64,000 nucleotides of DNA, taken from NCBI RefSeq assembly GCF_002734215.1, contig NZ_NSEB01000010.1:62001-126000 (forward strand), given 5' to 3'. Position numbers and translations under genes: made by a program. Numbering within the stretch: the stretch's first letter is position 1; every line of letters begins with the position of its first letter. The DNA is from Fredinandcohnia onubensis. GTDB taxonomy: Bacteria > Bacillota > Bacilli > Bacillales > Bacillaceae_L. Shown here in pieces: positions 8,987-17,030 of the stretch. The notes under the pieces were generated by a model that saw only the letters and a list, made by a program, of their open reading frames with translations, did not search any database and was not told the DNA's origin.

Positions 8987-9073
8987 GTATGCTTAAATAT
9001 ACCAGTAGGAATGACTTCAAAAACGAACGTTTATTCTGTACAATAGGAGATAGGAATCCTGAGGTGATTGATT

Positions 9074-11356
9074 ATGAAGTTTCGTAAAAATATCCATGAA
9101 ATAATCGATATAATAAAAGAACACCCGCAATACGCGAAAAATATTGTACACTGGCATACCATTGAGGCTACATCCGCTAAAACAATGGACATGCCCAGAT
9201 CCATAGATAATAGATTACGAGAAGCATTGGACAAAAGAGGGATACAGCAGCTATATACCCATCAACATTCTGCCTTTGAAACAACACGAAGAGGTGAAAA
9301 TTTTGTCGCCGTAACTCCAACAGCATCAGGGAAAACACTTTGCTATAATCTTCCCGTATTACAAACGATTGTTGAAAACGATCAGGCACGTGCACTTTAT
9401 TTATTTCCTACTAAAGCTTTAGCACAGGATCAAAAAAGCGAATTAAATGAAATCATTGAGGAAATGGGAGTTGCAATTAATAGTTATACATATGATGGTG
9501 ACACACCGGCAAACATCCGCCAAAAAGTAAGAAAAGCCGGTCATATTGTCATCACAAATCCGGATATGCTACATTCTGCGATTCTCCCACATCACACAAA
9601 ATGGGTTTCATTATTTGAAAACCTGAAATATGTCGTTATTGATGAACTACATACATACCGTGGAGTTTTCGGAAGCCATGTTGCTAATGTAATCAGACGG
9701 TTAAAGAGGATCTGTGAATTTTACGGTAGCAGTCCAATTTTTATGTGTACTTCAGCGACTATTGCCAATCCAAAAGAACTCGCGGAAGATTTGACTGGTA
9801 CCCAGATGGTGTTAATAGAAAACAATGGTGCCCCAACAGGAAGAAAGCATTTTGTTTTTTACAACCCACCAATTGTCAATAAGCCACTCAATATCCGGAG
9901 AAGTGCGACACTTGAGGTACGAAAATTAGCCAGTGAATTCTTACAAAATAAAATACAAACCATTGTTTTTGCGCGAAGTAGGGTGAGGGTAGAAATCATC
10001 CTTACGTATTTACAAGAACTTGTAAAACATAAACTCGGACCCAAGGCCATACGTGGTTATCGTGGTGGCTACTTGCCGAAGCAACGGCGTGAAATTGAAC
10101 AAGGTCTTCGTAATGGAGATATCTACGGAGTAATCAGTACAAATGCGCTCGAATTAGGTGTGGATATTGGACAGCTTCAAGTTTGTATTATGACAGGCTA
10201 CCCTGGAACAATCGCAAGTGCGTGGCAACAAGCTGGTCGTGCGGGGCGTCGACAAGGAGAAGCCGTGATTTTTATGGTGGCTAGCTCCAATCCACTAGAC
10301 CAATACATGATTCAAAACCCAGAATACTTTTTTAGTAGAAATCCTGAAACAGCCCGAATTAATCCTAATAATCTTGTTATTTTAATTGACCATATTAAGT
10401 GCGCTGCCTATGAATTGCCGTTTAAAGCAGGCGAAACATTCGGTGAACTTGATCTGGAAGATATCCTAGAGTTTTTAACCGAAGAAAGAGTTCTTCATCA
10501 GAATGGTGAGAAATGGTATTGGATGAACGATTCATTTCCGGCCCACAATATTAGCCTTCGTTCTGCTTCTCAAGAGAATGTTGTCATTATTGATCAAACG
10601 GATATTGCTGCTGTCAAGGTCATTGGTGAAATGGACCGGTTTAGTGCAATGACATTACTTCATGATGAAGCGATTTATTTACATCAAGGTATTCAATATC
10701 AAGTTGAAAAGCTGGATTGGGAAGAAAAGAAAGCATTTGTAAGAGAAGTAGATGTTGATTATTTTACAGATGCCAACCTAGCTGTAAGTCTTCGCGTTCT
10801 TGAGGTTGATAAGGAACGCTCAGAGGAATCTGTAGAAATCGGCTATGGGGATGTTTCTGTCCAGGCTATGGCGACGATTTTTAAGAAAATAAAATTTGAA
10901 ACGCATGAAAATATCGGTTCTGGACCTATTCATTTACCCGAAGAGGAACTGCATACGTCTTCAGCTTGGATTAGCTTGAAAAAATCAGAGCTTGAGGGGA
11001 TAAGTGATCAAAGGATCGAAGAAGGATTAGTTGGTCTCGCCAATGTCTTAAGACATGTTGCCCCATTAATGACCATGTGTGACCCATCAGACTTACATGT
11101 TGTTCCTCAGGTGAAAGCTGTTCACAATGAGCAGCCAACAATCTTTTTATATGACAGATATCCAGGCGGAATTGGCTTGAGTGAAAAAGTTTATGAGGTG
11201 ATGGAAAACCTCCTCAATGAATCTGAAGAATTAATTGGTAGATGTTCTTGTGAATCAGGCTGTCCTTCTTGTATTGGTACGGATGTGCTAAATGAACGAG
11301 CAAAAGGTGATGCACTTACATTAATTACAAAGTTAAAACAAGGTTCAAAATATTAA
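9074..11356 (+). CDS. mrfA: MrfA, DEAD/H-box helicase with zinc-binding C-terminus (mitomycin repair)
   Basis: 760 residues, superfamily 2 helicase of the YprA/MrfA type. Walker A PTASGKT is at about 82-88, followed by a DELH box (VVIDELHTYRG), SAT motif III (CTSATIANP) and motif VI QQAGRAGR. The C-terminal DUF1998/MZB region ends with the four-cysteine signature CSCESGCPSC. In B. subtilis MrfA is a 3'-5' helicase acting with the nuclease MrfB in a nucleotide-excision pathway for mitomycin C damage that does not need UvrABC. The start is ATG 9074: GAGGTGA at 9061-9067 directly touches an upstream TTG but is correctly spaced from this ATG. A weak promoter TTCAAA-N17-TACAAT (9016-9044) precedes it. 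mrfB follows after 14 bases. Confidence 0.92.
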   Translation: MKFRKNIHEIIDIIKEHPQYAKNIVHWHTIEATSAKTMDMPRSIDNRLREALDKRGIQQLYTHQHSAFETTRRGENFVAVTPTASGKTLCYNLPVLQTIVENDQARALYLFPTKALAQDQKSELNEIIEEMGVAINSYTYDGDTPANIRQKVRKAGHIVITNPDMLHSAILPHHTKWVSLFENLKYVVIDELHTYRGVFGSHVANVIRRLKRICEFYGSSPIFMCTSATIANPKELAEDLTGTQMVLIENNGAPTGRKHFVFYNPPIVNKPLNIRRSATLEVRKLASEFLQNKIQTIVFARSRVRVEIILTYLQELVKHKLGPKAIRGYRGGYLPKQRREIEQGLRNGDIYGVISTNALELGVDIGQLQVCIMTGYPGTIASAWQQAGRAGRRQGEAVIFMVASSNPLDQYMIQNPEYFFSRNPETARINPNNLVILIDHIKCAAYELPFKAGETFGELDLEDILEFLTEERVLHQNGEKWYWMNDSFPAHNISLRSASQENVVIIDQTDIAAVKVIGEMDRFSAMTLLHDEAIYLHQGIQYQVEKLDWEEKKAFVREVDVDYFTDANLAVSLRVLEVDKERSEESVEIGYGDVSVQAMATIFKKIKFETHENIGSGPIHLPEEELHTSSAWISLKKSELEGISDQRIEEGLVGLANVLRHVAPLMTMCDPSDLHVVPQVKAVHNEQPTIFLYDRYPGGIGLSEKVYEVMENLLNESEELIGRCSCESGCPSCIGTDVLNERAKGDALTLITKLKQGSKY

Positions 11357-11370
11357 AAGGGGACACCGTT

Positions 11371-12633
11371 ATGTCGATTAAAGGGAAATTAAATCGATTA
11401 AAAAATCATATTGTGAAAGAAGAAGAGGTAAAGCAAAAGCCAGTAGAGCCGTCTGTTCATTTGGAGGAAATTCCTTATTTAGATAAGTGGAAAGAGTTTG
11501 GAGCGGAACCTTTTTATTTTGATGGTACCTATTGTATGGTTCGTAAAGTAGAGTATCCACTAGATTTTCAGCATGGCTTGTATTCTTTTTCTAAATTAAA
11601 TGATGTAATTGAGTTGTGGAATAATTCTGTATTGAACCATCCTTTGTCTGCAAAAGGACATCAAGTTTCTGATTTGTTTTTCTTTGACACTGAAACAACG
11701 GGATTAGGCGGGGGGACTGGGAACACTATCTTTTTATTAGGACACGCAAGAGTTCAAGAAGATCGCGTTGTTCTCACGCAACACTTTTTACCTAATCCCG
11801 GTAGCGAGGTTGCTCTTTACCAAAGTTTTCTTTCAAGTGTTGACTACACAACCCTTGTGACTTATAACGGAAAATCATTCGATTGGCCACAGGTGAAAAC
11901 AAGGCATACATTAATTCGAGATGCGCTACCTAAACTTCCAGAATTTGGGCATTTCGATTTATACCATGCCGCAAGAAGATTATGGAAGAACAAACTCGAT
12001 TCTGTAAGACTTTCAAATGTTGAAAAAGAAATTCTAGAAATCCAGCGTGATGGGGACGTACCGGGTTACTTAGCACCGATTCTTTATTTTGATTTTGTCG
12101 AAAATCAGGTGCCAGATGGGATTTTTGGCGTGATGCGCCATAATGAAATCGATATTCTATCGCTGCTAACCCTTTATATTCACTTATCAGGTGCTGTTAT
12201 TCTTGACGAAAAGAATAAATATACGACTGATAAATACGAAATTGCGAGATGGTTAGAGGCACTTGGGGAAACCTCAAAGGCTCAGGAACTATATAAGCAG
12301 GTTGTTGATGTGGACTCAGAAAAAGAAATGAAGGCAAAGCTTGCATTAGCGTTTTTATCTAAGAAGGATAAAAAGCATGAGGAAGCAATAAAGTTATTTG
12401 GTGAGGTACATGAAAATGGGGCAGACCATGATGCTGTTCTAGCAAGTGTGGAGTTGGCGAAATATTATGAACACTTCACAAAGGACTATAATATCGCATT
12501 GGGTATTGCAAAGAGTGGATATGTGAAATGGAAAGAAATCAAGGATCCAGGCAATAAGACAAAAAATGAAAAGATCGAAAGTGAGTTTCAAAAACGACTT
12601 GCAAGAATAAGCAGGAAACTTCAAAAAAGTTAG
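11371..12633 (+). CDS. mrfB: MrfB, DEDD-type exonuclease with TPR-like tail (mitomycin repair)
   Basis: 420 residues, the YprB/MrfB family. The ribonuclease-H-like exonuclease motifs are visible: FFDTETTGLGGG (D106 and E108), TYNGKSFDWP, and RHNEIDILSL for the last acidic residue. The C-terminal ~130 residues form helical TPR-like repeats (ARWLEALGETSKAQELYKQV and similar), as in the B. subtilis protein. It is expected to degrade the damaged strand next to the lesion after MrfA unwinding. It shares an operon with mrfA with a 14-base gap and a GGGGACACC ribosome site. Confidence 0.92.
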   Translation: MSIKGKLNRLKNHIVKEEEVKQKPVEPSVHLEEIPYLDKWKEFGAEPFYFDGTYCMVRKVEYPLDFQHGLYSFSKLNDVIELWNNSVLNHPLSAKGHQVSDLFFFDTETTGLGGGTGNTIFLLGHARVQEDRVVLTQHFLPNPGSEVALYQSFLSSVDYTTLVTYNGKSFDWPQVKTRHTLIRDALPKLPEFGHFDLYHAARRLWKNKLDSVRLSNVEKEILEIQRDGDVPGYLAPILYFDFVENQVPDGIFGVMRHNEIDILSLLTLYIHLSGAVILDEKNKYTTDKYEIARWLEALGETSKAQELYKQVVDVDSEKEMKAKLALAFLSKKDKKHEEAIKLFGEVHENGADHDAVLASVELAKYYEHFTKDYNIALGIAKSGYVKWKEIKDPGNKTKNEKIESEFQKRLARISRKLQKS

Positions 12634-12799
12634 AAAATATTACCCAGGCAAGCGCAAATTTAGTGGTTTTTCGCACTTTGTTTGTCGATTTTATGAAGAT
12701 TTGTAAACTTCCTTCATTTGTCATTGTAGAACTTTGTAATACCATGTAAAATAGTGTTTTGTGTAAAGGAAATATTATTTTAGATGGAGAGAGAAATGT

Positions 12800-12895
12800 A
12801 TGTATAAGAAAATTTTATTTCTGTACTTTTTTGTACTTGTAATAACTGTAATCGTATTAACTGGAATAAAAGAAGGCTCCTATGCCTTTTTCTAA
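12800..12895 (+). CDS. Possible 31-residue membrane peptide
   Basis: ATG 12800 to TAA 12893-12895 encodes a 31-residue peptide whose core (ILFLYFFVLVITVIVLTGI) is one transmembrane helix, preceded by MYKK and followed by a short polar tail. A GGAGAGAG site lies eight bases upstream. It is monocistronic, between mrfB and a repeat element. No family is recognised. The single-helix shape resembles many small Bacillus membrane peptides, but chance cannot be excluded for so short a frame. Confidence 0.4.
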   Translation: MYKKILFLYFFVLVITVIVLTGIKEGSYAFF

Positions 12896-12947
12896 ACTTT
12901 TACAATAAAATAGGTGTTTAAAAACGAGGATGAAGAGGACCGAGATT

Positions 12948-13120
12948 TTCAAGGCGGTGCAGCTTTGAGCACCGGAGTGAGGCAACTGCTTGAGATTCTC
13001 CTTAGCAGCCTTGTGCTGAGGAATTTTACTTCCTGAAAAAGCTAGTAGACGCAAGCACATATACTAGGTATTCGCACTATATTTTTTATGTCTTACACAG
13101 AAAATCGATGCGTCATATTC
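12948..13120. repeat. Dispersed intergenic repeat R1, copy A
   Basis: About 170 bases that align by eye with 24654-24830. Shared blocks include TTCAAGGCGGTGCAGCTTTG, GCAGCCTTG-GCTGAGGAATTT, AGTAGACGCAAGC and CGATG-GTCAT. The stem blocks have compensatory-looking changes. It lies between the small peptide gene and cotD. An open frame on the minus strand (12857-13060) is a by-product of the repeat. Confidence 0.75.
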
Positions 13121-13164
13121 ACCGCATTTTTTAAACTTCTTATAAAAATAGGTGTTTTGATTAG

Positions 13165-13193
13165 TACATGACTACCTATTCCTTCATAGGCTA
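13165..13193 (+). promoter_or_regulatory. Candidate SigK promoter of cotD
   Basis: TACA (-35, AC core at 13166-13167) and CATAGGCTA (13185-13193), 17 bp apart from the AC, match the late mother-cell pattern AC-N16/17-CATANNNTA. The predicted start near 13200 is 31 bases before the cotD ATG. CotD is SigK-controlled in B. subtilis, so location and pattern agree. Confidence 0.65.
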
Positions 13194-13230
13194 TTAATGT
13201 AAGACAGATGAAGGAAAGGAGATAAATAAA

Positions 13231-13467
13231 ATGTATTGTCCAACAAACGTAATGCAACCTATTGTTCACCCAACTAAATGTTGTGTCCAACATCACTGCT
13301 GTAAAACAATTGTTCCACATATTCATCCTTCACATACGCAACATGTAAATCATCATATGTATCAACATATGCATTATTACCCACACACAGAATCTGTTGC
13401 GAATGAGGTAACGAATCAACACTTTAATTGTGGACCGAGACCACCAAGACCATTTATGGGAAGATAA
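13231..13467 (+). CDS. cotD: Spore coat protein CotD
   Basis: 78-residue CotD-family inner spore coat protein, rich in histidine, proline and cysteine. The hallmark blocks are near-identical in layout to B. subtilis CotD: PIVHPTKCCVQHH, KTIVPHIHPSHT, and HYYPHTESV. AAAGGAGATAAAT precedes the ATG. It sits in the same place as in B. subtilis, between the mrfAB pair and ypsA-gpsB. Expected in the mother cell late in sporulation. Confidence 0.93.
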   Translation: MYCPTNVMQPIVHPTKCCVQHHCCKTIVPHIHPSHTQHVNHHMYQHMHYYPHTESVANEVTNQHFNCGPRPPRPFMGR

Positions 13468-13517
13468 TTCAATAATAAAACGTAATCTAAAAATGTAACG
13501 TATAATAAGACGATCTA

Positions 13518-13544
13518 ACAGGAACTGTCATGGTTCCTGTTTTA
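13518..13544 (+). terminator. Terminator after cotD
   Basis: AACAGGAAC TGTCATG GTTCCTGTTTT hairpin; it lies 40 bases before ypsA and separates the spore gene from the vegetative ypsA-gpsB genes. Confidence 0.75.
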
Positions 13545-13586
13545 CATACTTTAAGGAAATTTTATCCGATGTAAAGGAGTGCTGAC

Positions 13587-14147
13587 ATGGTAAAGGTTGT
13601 TGCAATTACAGGCTATAAACCATTTGAACTTGGAATTTTTGGACAGGATCATCCGGGAATCAAATATATTAAACTAGCCCTTAAGAAGCAACTGATCTCT
13701 TTAATTGAAGACGGATTAGAATGGGTCATTATAAGTGGACAACTTGGTGTCGAGCTTTGGGCAGCAGAAATTACATTCGAGCTTCAAGAGGAATATCCTG
13801 AACTAAGGCTTGCTGTCATTACTCCATTTCTAGAACAAGAAGAAAAATGGAATGAAACAAACAAAGAATTCTATCAGCTTATTTTGTCCCAAGCCGACTA
13901 TGTAAACAGCATTACAAATAGAAAATATGATAATCCATCACAATTCCGCTTGAAGAATGCTTTTTTTCTAGATAAAAGCGATGCGTTATTAATTTTCTAT
14001 GACGAGGAAAAGGATGGAAGTCCTCGTTATATCTATGCAGATGCAAAAAAGAAAGCTGAAAATGAAGACTATCAGCTTATTACAATAAATGCGTATGACC
14101 TTCAGGCAATCGTTGAAGAAGAACAATTTGCGAATAATGACTACTAA
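13587..14147 (+). CDS. ypsA: YpsA, SLOG/Rossmann-fold protein (DUF1273)
   Basis: 186 residues, the YpsA family, a SLOG-type Rossmann-like domain thought to bind a nucleotide-derived ligand. The opening [10 protein letters not shown] and [17 protein letters not shown] stretches are family hallmarks. In B. subtilis YpsA is linked to cell division, and the gene is next to gpsB there as here. An AAAGGAGTG ribosome site precedes the ATG. No enzymatic activity is established, so this is a family-level call. Confidence 0.9.
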   Translation: MVKVVAITGYKPFELGIFGQDHPGIKYIKLALKKQLISLIEDGLEWVIISGQLGVELWAAEITFELQEEYPELRLAVITPFLEQEEKWNETNKEFYQLILSQADYVNSITNRKYDNPSQFRLKNAFFLDKSDALLIFYDEEKDGSPRYIYADAKKKAENEDYQLITINAYDLQAIVEEEQFANNDY

Positions 14148-14234
14148 TGGTTACACCATTTAAATTGACAATACACGAATTATTTGAAAAAATAGGTGTA
14201 GGAATAATGGGGAAAGTGTATCGAGGTGAATGAT

Positions 14235-14534
14235 ATGATATCAGATAAAATAAAACTAAGTGCGACACAAATACTTGAAAAAGAATTTAAAACAGGCATG
14301 AAAGGCTATAAACAAGAAGAAGTTGATAAATTTTTAGATGTAATAATTAAGGACTATGAAATGTTTTACCAAGAAATTGAAGAACTTCAACAAGAGAATC
14401 TCCGCTTAAAACGTCAGTTAGAGGATTCTTATAAGAAACAGCCACAAGCACAAACAGGAACAACTAATTTTGATATTTTAAAACGGTTATCTAACCTTGA
14501 AAAACATGTTTTTGGTAGTAAGTTATACGACTGA
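14235..14534 (+). CDS. gpsB: Cell-division adaptor GpsB
   Basis: 99-residue DivIVA-like coiled-coil protein that links division proteins, penicillin-binding proteins and StkP/PrkC-type kinases at the septum. It is nearly the same as B. subtilis GpsB over its length: the membrane-proximal [23 protein letters not shown], a coiled coil ([16 protein letters not shown]), a Q-rich linker and the C-terminal [20 protein letters not shown] trimer segment. Start ATG 14235 is preferred because GAGGTGA at 14223-14229 is correctly spaced; GTG 14226 overlaps it. Confidence 0.95.
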   Translation: MISDKIKLSATQILEKEFKTGMKGYKQEEVDKFLDVIIKDYEMFYQEIEELQQENLRLKRQLEDSYKKQPQAQTGTTNFDILKRLSNLEKHVFGSKLYD

Positions 14535-14550
14535 GGCCAACACGATGTGG

Positions 14551-14597
14551 GGCACAAAGACGTTGCCACAGGACGTGGCGTACTTAGTCTTTGTTCC
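14551..14597. repeat. Hairpin with GCCACAGGACGTGGC core between gpsB and rnpB
   Basis: Outer arms CAAAGAC and GTCTTTG enclose GCCACAGGACGTGGC (14565-14579). The exact reverse complement of that 15-mer occurs at 24605-24619, next to repeat R1 copy B. No T tract follows, so it is not a classic terminator. It seems to be a dispersed small hairpin element. Confidence 0.6.
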
Positions 14598-14654
14598 TTA
14601 AACAGAATTCAATTGACAACATGAGTGAGGAAAAATTTACCAGTGTGTAATTAC

Positions 14655-14683
14655 TTGCAATCTTAATGTTTTTCCACTATACT
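14655..14683 (+). promoter_or_regulatory. Promoter of rnpB
   Basis: TTGCAA (14655-14660), a 17-bp spacer and TATACT (14678-14683) place the start near 14690, just before the first RNase P RNA helix. A TTGACA at 14613 has no good -10 partner. Confidence 0.65.
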
Positions 14684-14696
14684 ATTTTTTACACAC

Positions 14697-15109
14697 ATTA
14701 ATAACGTTCGGGTAATCGCTGCAGGGTAACCTGCAGAGGAAAGTCCATGCTCGCACGGACTGAGATGTCCGTAGTGTTCGTGCCTAGCGAAAAAATAAGC
14801 TAGGGTAGCTAAAGTGTTGAACTTTGCTAACGGCAGGGAAAAAACCTAAGTCCATTAGGATATGGTTTGACTACCTTTAAAGTGCCACAGTGACGAAGTC
14901 CTGTAAGAAATTACAGGAGTGGAACGAGGTAAACCCCACGAGCGAGAAACCCAAATTATGGTAGGGGCACTTTCTCTTTTGGAAATGAACAAGGAGAAGG
15001 ACAGGCGTCCTAACGTCTGTAGATAGATGATTACCACCGGAGTACGAGGCACTCGTTTTGCCGACTGAAGTACGAAGGAACAAAACATGGCTTACAGAAC
15101 GTTATTAAT
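14697..15109 (+). ncRNA. rnpB: RNase P RNA, Bacillus class (type B)
   Basis: The catalytic RNA of ribonuclease P, which removes 5' leaders from tRNA precursors. Conserved landmarks are AGAGGAAAGTCCATGCTCGC near the 5' end, CCACAGTGACGAAGTC, GGTAAACCCC-CGAGCGAGAA, and TGGCTTACAGAACGTT at the 3' end. The closing helix P1 is perfect: ATTAATAACGTTC (14697-14709) with GAACGTTATTAAT (15097-15109). Length (~413 nt) and domain order fit type B RNAs. It lies after gpsB and before ypsC, as in B. subtilis. Confidence 0.97.
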
Positions 15110-15135
15110 TAAACGATCAATATGAATAAAGAAGT

Positions 15136-15164
15136 AAAGCTCTTCATAATTGAAGAGCTTTTTG
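15136..15164 (+). terminator. Terminator of rnpB
   Basis: AAAGCTCTTC ATAAT TGAAGAGCTTTTT hairpin about 27 bases after the RNase P RNA. Confidence 0.88.
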
Positions 15165-15268
15165 TATGCTTACGTTTTTTTGACGATATTTAATAGCATT
15201 TCTTGCTTTACTCTGTGAGTTTCTTTATTCTTTTACTATACATAATGTACATAGTTAGGGTGAACGTA

Positions 15269-16411
15269 ATGGGAAAAGTAACACTTATTGCTACGGCGGC
15301 AATGGGAATTGAATCAATTGTTGCCAATGAAGTGCGGGATTTAGGCTATGAATGTACCGTTGAAAACGGCAAAATTACATTCGACGCCGATGAACAAGCC
15401 ATATGTCGAAGTAATTTATGGCTTAGAACAGCAGACCGTATTAAGCTAAAGGTTGGAGAATTTAAAGCCACAACCTTTGATGAATTATTTGAAAAGACTA
15501 AAGCCCTTAATTGGGGGGACATTATTCCAGAAAATGCAGAGTTTCCTGTTATAGGAAAATCAGTAAAGTCAAAGCTCTTTAGTGTCTCTGATTGCCAAAG
15601 CATTGTTAAAAAAGCAGTTGTTGACAGTCTTAAAAAGCATTATCGCAAAACATCTGGCTGGTTTGAGGAAACTGGACCATTATTTCGTATTGAGGTCGCT
15701 TTACTGAAAGATGTTGCGACTTTAACAATCGATTGTAGTGGAGTCGGACTTCATAAACGCGGTTACCGAGCTGGACAAGGGGAAGCGCCATTAAAAGAAA
15801 CGCTCGCAGCGACATTAGTCAAGCTAACAAATTGGACACCAGATAAGCCTTTTGTTGATCCATTTTGCGGCTCAGGAACGATTCCGATTGAGGCTGCCTT
15901 AATCGGCCAAAACATTGCCCCTGGTTTTAACCGAGATTTTGTATCTGAAGAGTGGGATTGGATTGGAAAAAAGAAATGGGATGAAGCACGACAAGAGGTA
16001 GAGGACTTAGCCAAATATGATCAGCCTCTGGATATTAGTGGATTTGATATCGACCATCGAATGATTCAGATTGCTAAGGATAACTCAGATGAGGCTGGTT
16101 TTGGTGATATCATCAACTTTAAACAAATGCAGGTTAAGGATTTTACAACAACTAAAGAATACGGTGTGATTGTCGGTAATCCACCATACGGAGAAAGACT
16201 TGGTGAAAAGAAAGCTGTTGAAGAAATGTATCGCAGTATGGGAGAAGTACTTCGCACTTATGATACCTGGTCGGTCTATATGTTAACGTCGCATCCAGAG
16301 TTTGAGCAATTATATGGTAAGCCTGCTACCAAAAAACGTAAATTGTTTAACGGGTTTATACGCACAGACTATTATCAGTATTGGGGTAAAAGACCACCAA
16401 GAAATCAATAA
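15269..16411 (+). CDS. ypsC: YpsC, THUMP-domain RNA guanine-N2 methyltransferase (RlmL-like)
   Basis: 380 residues with an N-terminal THUMP RNA-binding domain (about residues 45-155) and a C-terminal SAM-dependent methyltransferase. Motif I-like DPFCGSGTIPIEAA and the catalytic NPPYGERL are visible. The family makes m2G in 23S rRNA; in E. coli the equivalent domain of RlmL targets G2445. ATG 15269 follows AGGGTGA; an upstream TTG frame adds only a hydrophobic stretch without a ribosome site. The target nucleotide here is inferred from family, not visible. Confidence 0.88.
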   Translation: MGKVTLIATAAMGIESIVANEVRDLGYECTVENGKITFDADEQAICRSNLWLRTADRIKLKVGEFKATTFDELFEKTKALNWGDIIPENAEFPVIGKSVKSKLFSVSDCQSIVKKAVVDSLKKHYRKTSGWFEETGPLFRIEVALLKDVATLTIDCSGVGLHKRGYRAGQGEAPLKETLAATLVKLTNWTPDKPFVDPFCGSGTIPIEAALIGQNIAPGFNRDFVSEEWDWIGKKKWDEARQEVEDLAKYDQPLDISGFDIDHRMIQIAKDNSDEAGFGDIINFKQMQVKDFTTTKEYGVIVGNPPYGERLGEKKAVEEMYRSMGEVLRTYDTWSVYMLTSHPEFEQLYGKPATKKRKLFNGFIRTDYYQYWGKRPPRNQ

Positions 16412-16506
16412 AAATTTTCGTTTTTTTCTAGTAGTTCATGAATAGTTCTATTCCGAAGGACATATACTCTATTGGTGTCTACAAAATTACCAGGAGTGAA
16501 TGAAAG

Positions 16507-16692
16507 ATGAATTATATAGACTTTAAGAAAATTCAAGATGCGCTGAATGATACATATCGGGCACTTCAGAATGAAGTCGGTGAAGAGATGGATCCACTTA
16601 AATCCATTGTCAAAGCAAAAAGCGACCTTCTTCATGCCATGTCTCATTCAACTTCCATTGACGTTGATTATTTACGATATAAGAATGAATAA
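16507..16692 (+). CDS. Conserved small protein of unknown function (61 aa)
   Basis: 61 residues, acidic and helical (IDFKKIQDALNDTYRALQNEVGEEM), with no cysteine pair, signal or membrane segment. AGGAGTGAATGAAAG precedes the ATG and a terminator follows, so it looks like a true short gene. I do not recognise the family. It lies in the ypsC-ypvA interval. Confidence 0.6.
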   Translation: MNYIDFKKIQDALNDTYRALQNEVGEEMDPLKSIVKAKSDLLHAMSHSTSIDVDYLRYKNE

Positions 16693-16705
16693 AGAACTAA
16701 AAAAT

Positions 16706-16735
16706 AAAACTCGCTACGGCGGGTTTTTATTTTGT
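16706..16735 (+). terminator. Terminator of the 61-aa gene
   Basis: AAAACTCGC TAC GGCGGGTTTTTATTTT, a short stem with a T-rich tail. Confidence 0.65.
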
Positions 16736-16901
16736 TCATATTGCTAGTTCTTGACGTCATGTACGATTTAAAAATATTGACTTCCCACATTTACTAGTAG
16801 ATAATTAAAAATTGGCATTACGTTATTCAGCAGAGTGCTTAACTTTTTAAGTGTGAGCTAAAAAGCAAAAGGAGAACCAATTATTTTGGGGGCAAACATT
16901 G

Positions 16902-17006
16902 GCTGAATAAAGTAAAGCCTCCGGCGTATACCACAGATTTTCAAAGGAAAGTTTTCGAGCAAGCTCGAAAAAATCTGGGCGCAAATACGCAAGGCGCATT
17001 TGATCT
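16902..17006. repeat. Dispersed intergenic repeat R2, copy 1
   Basis: About 105 bases that match the reverse complement of 59463-59569. A nested palindrome forms the core: outer CAGATTTT / AAAATCTG around TTTTCGAGC-AA-GCTCGAAAA. Other shared blocks are GCCTCCGGCG and GGGCGCAAATACGC. It ends only 25 bases before the ypvA start codon, so it lies in the ypvA leader or promoter. The rest of the 16.74-17.03 kb gap shows no gene. Confidence 0.78.
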
Positions 17007-17030
17007 TGTTGGTTTTGGGGGTTTTTACAT

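Noticed and set aside
9020-9036. LexA (SOS) box before mrfA
   Set aside because: AACGAACGTTTATTC has a CGAAC half-site only; the second half GTTCG is missing.
12857-13060. Minus-strand open frame of 67 codons
   Set aside because: It lies on repeat R1 copy A; its similarity to the frame at 24630-24824 comes from the DNA repeat, and it has no ribosome site.
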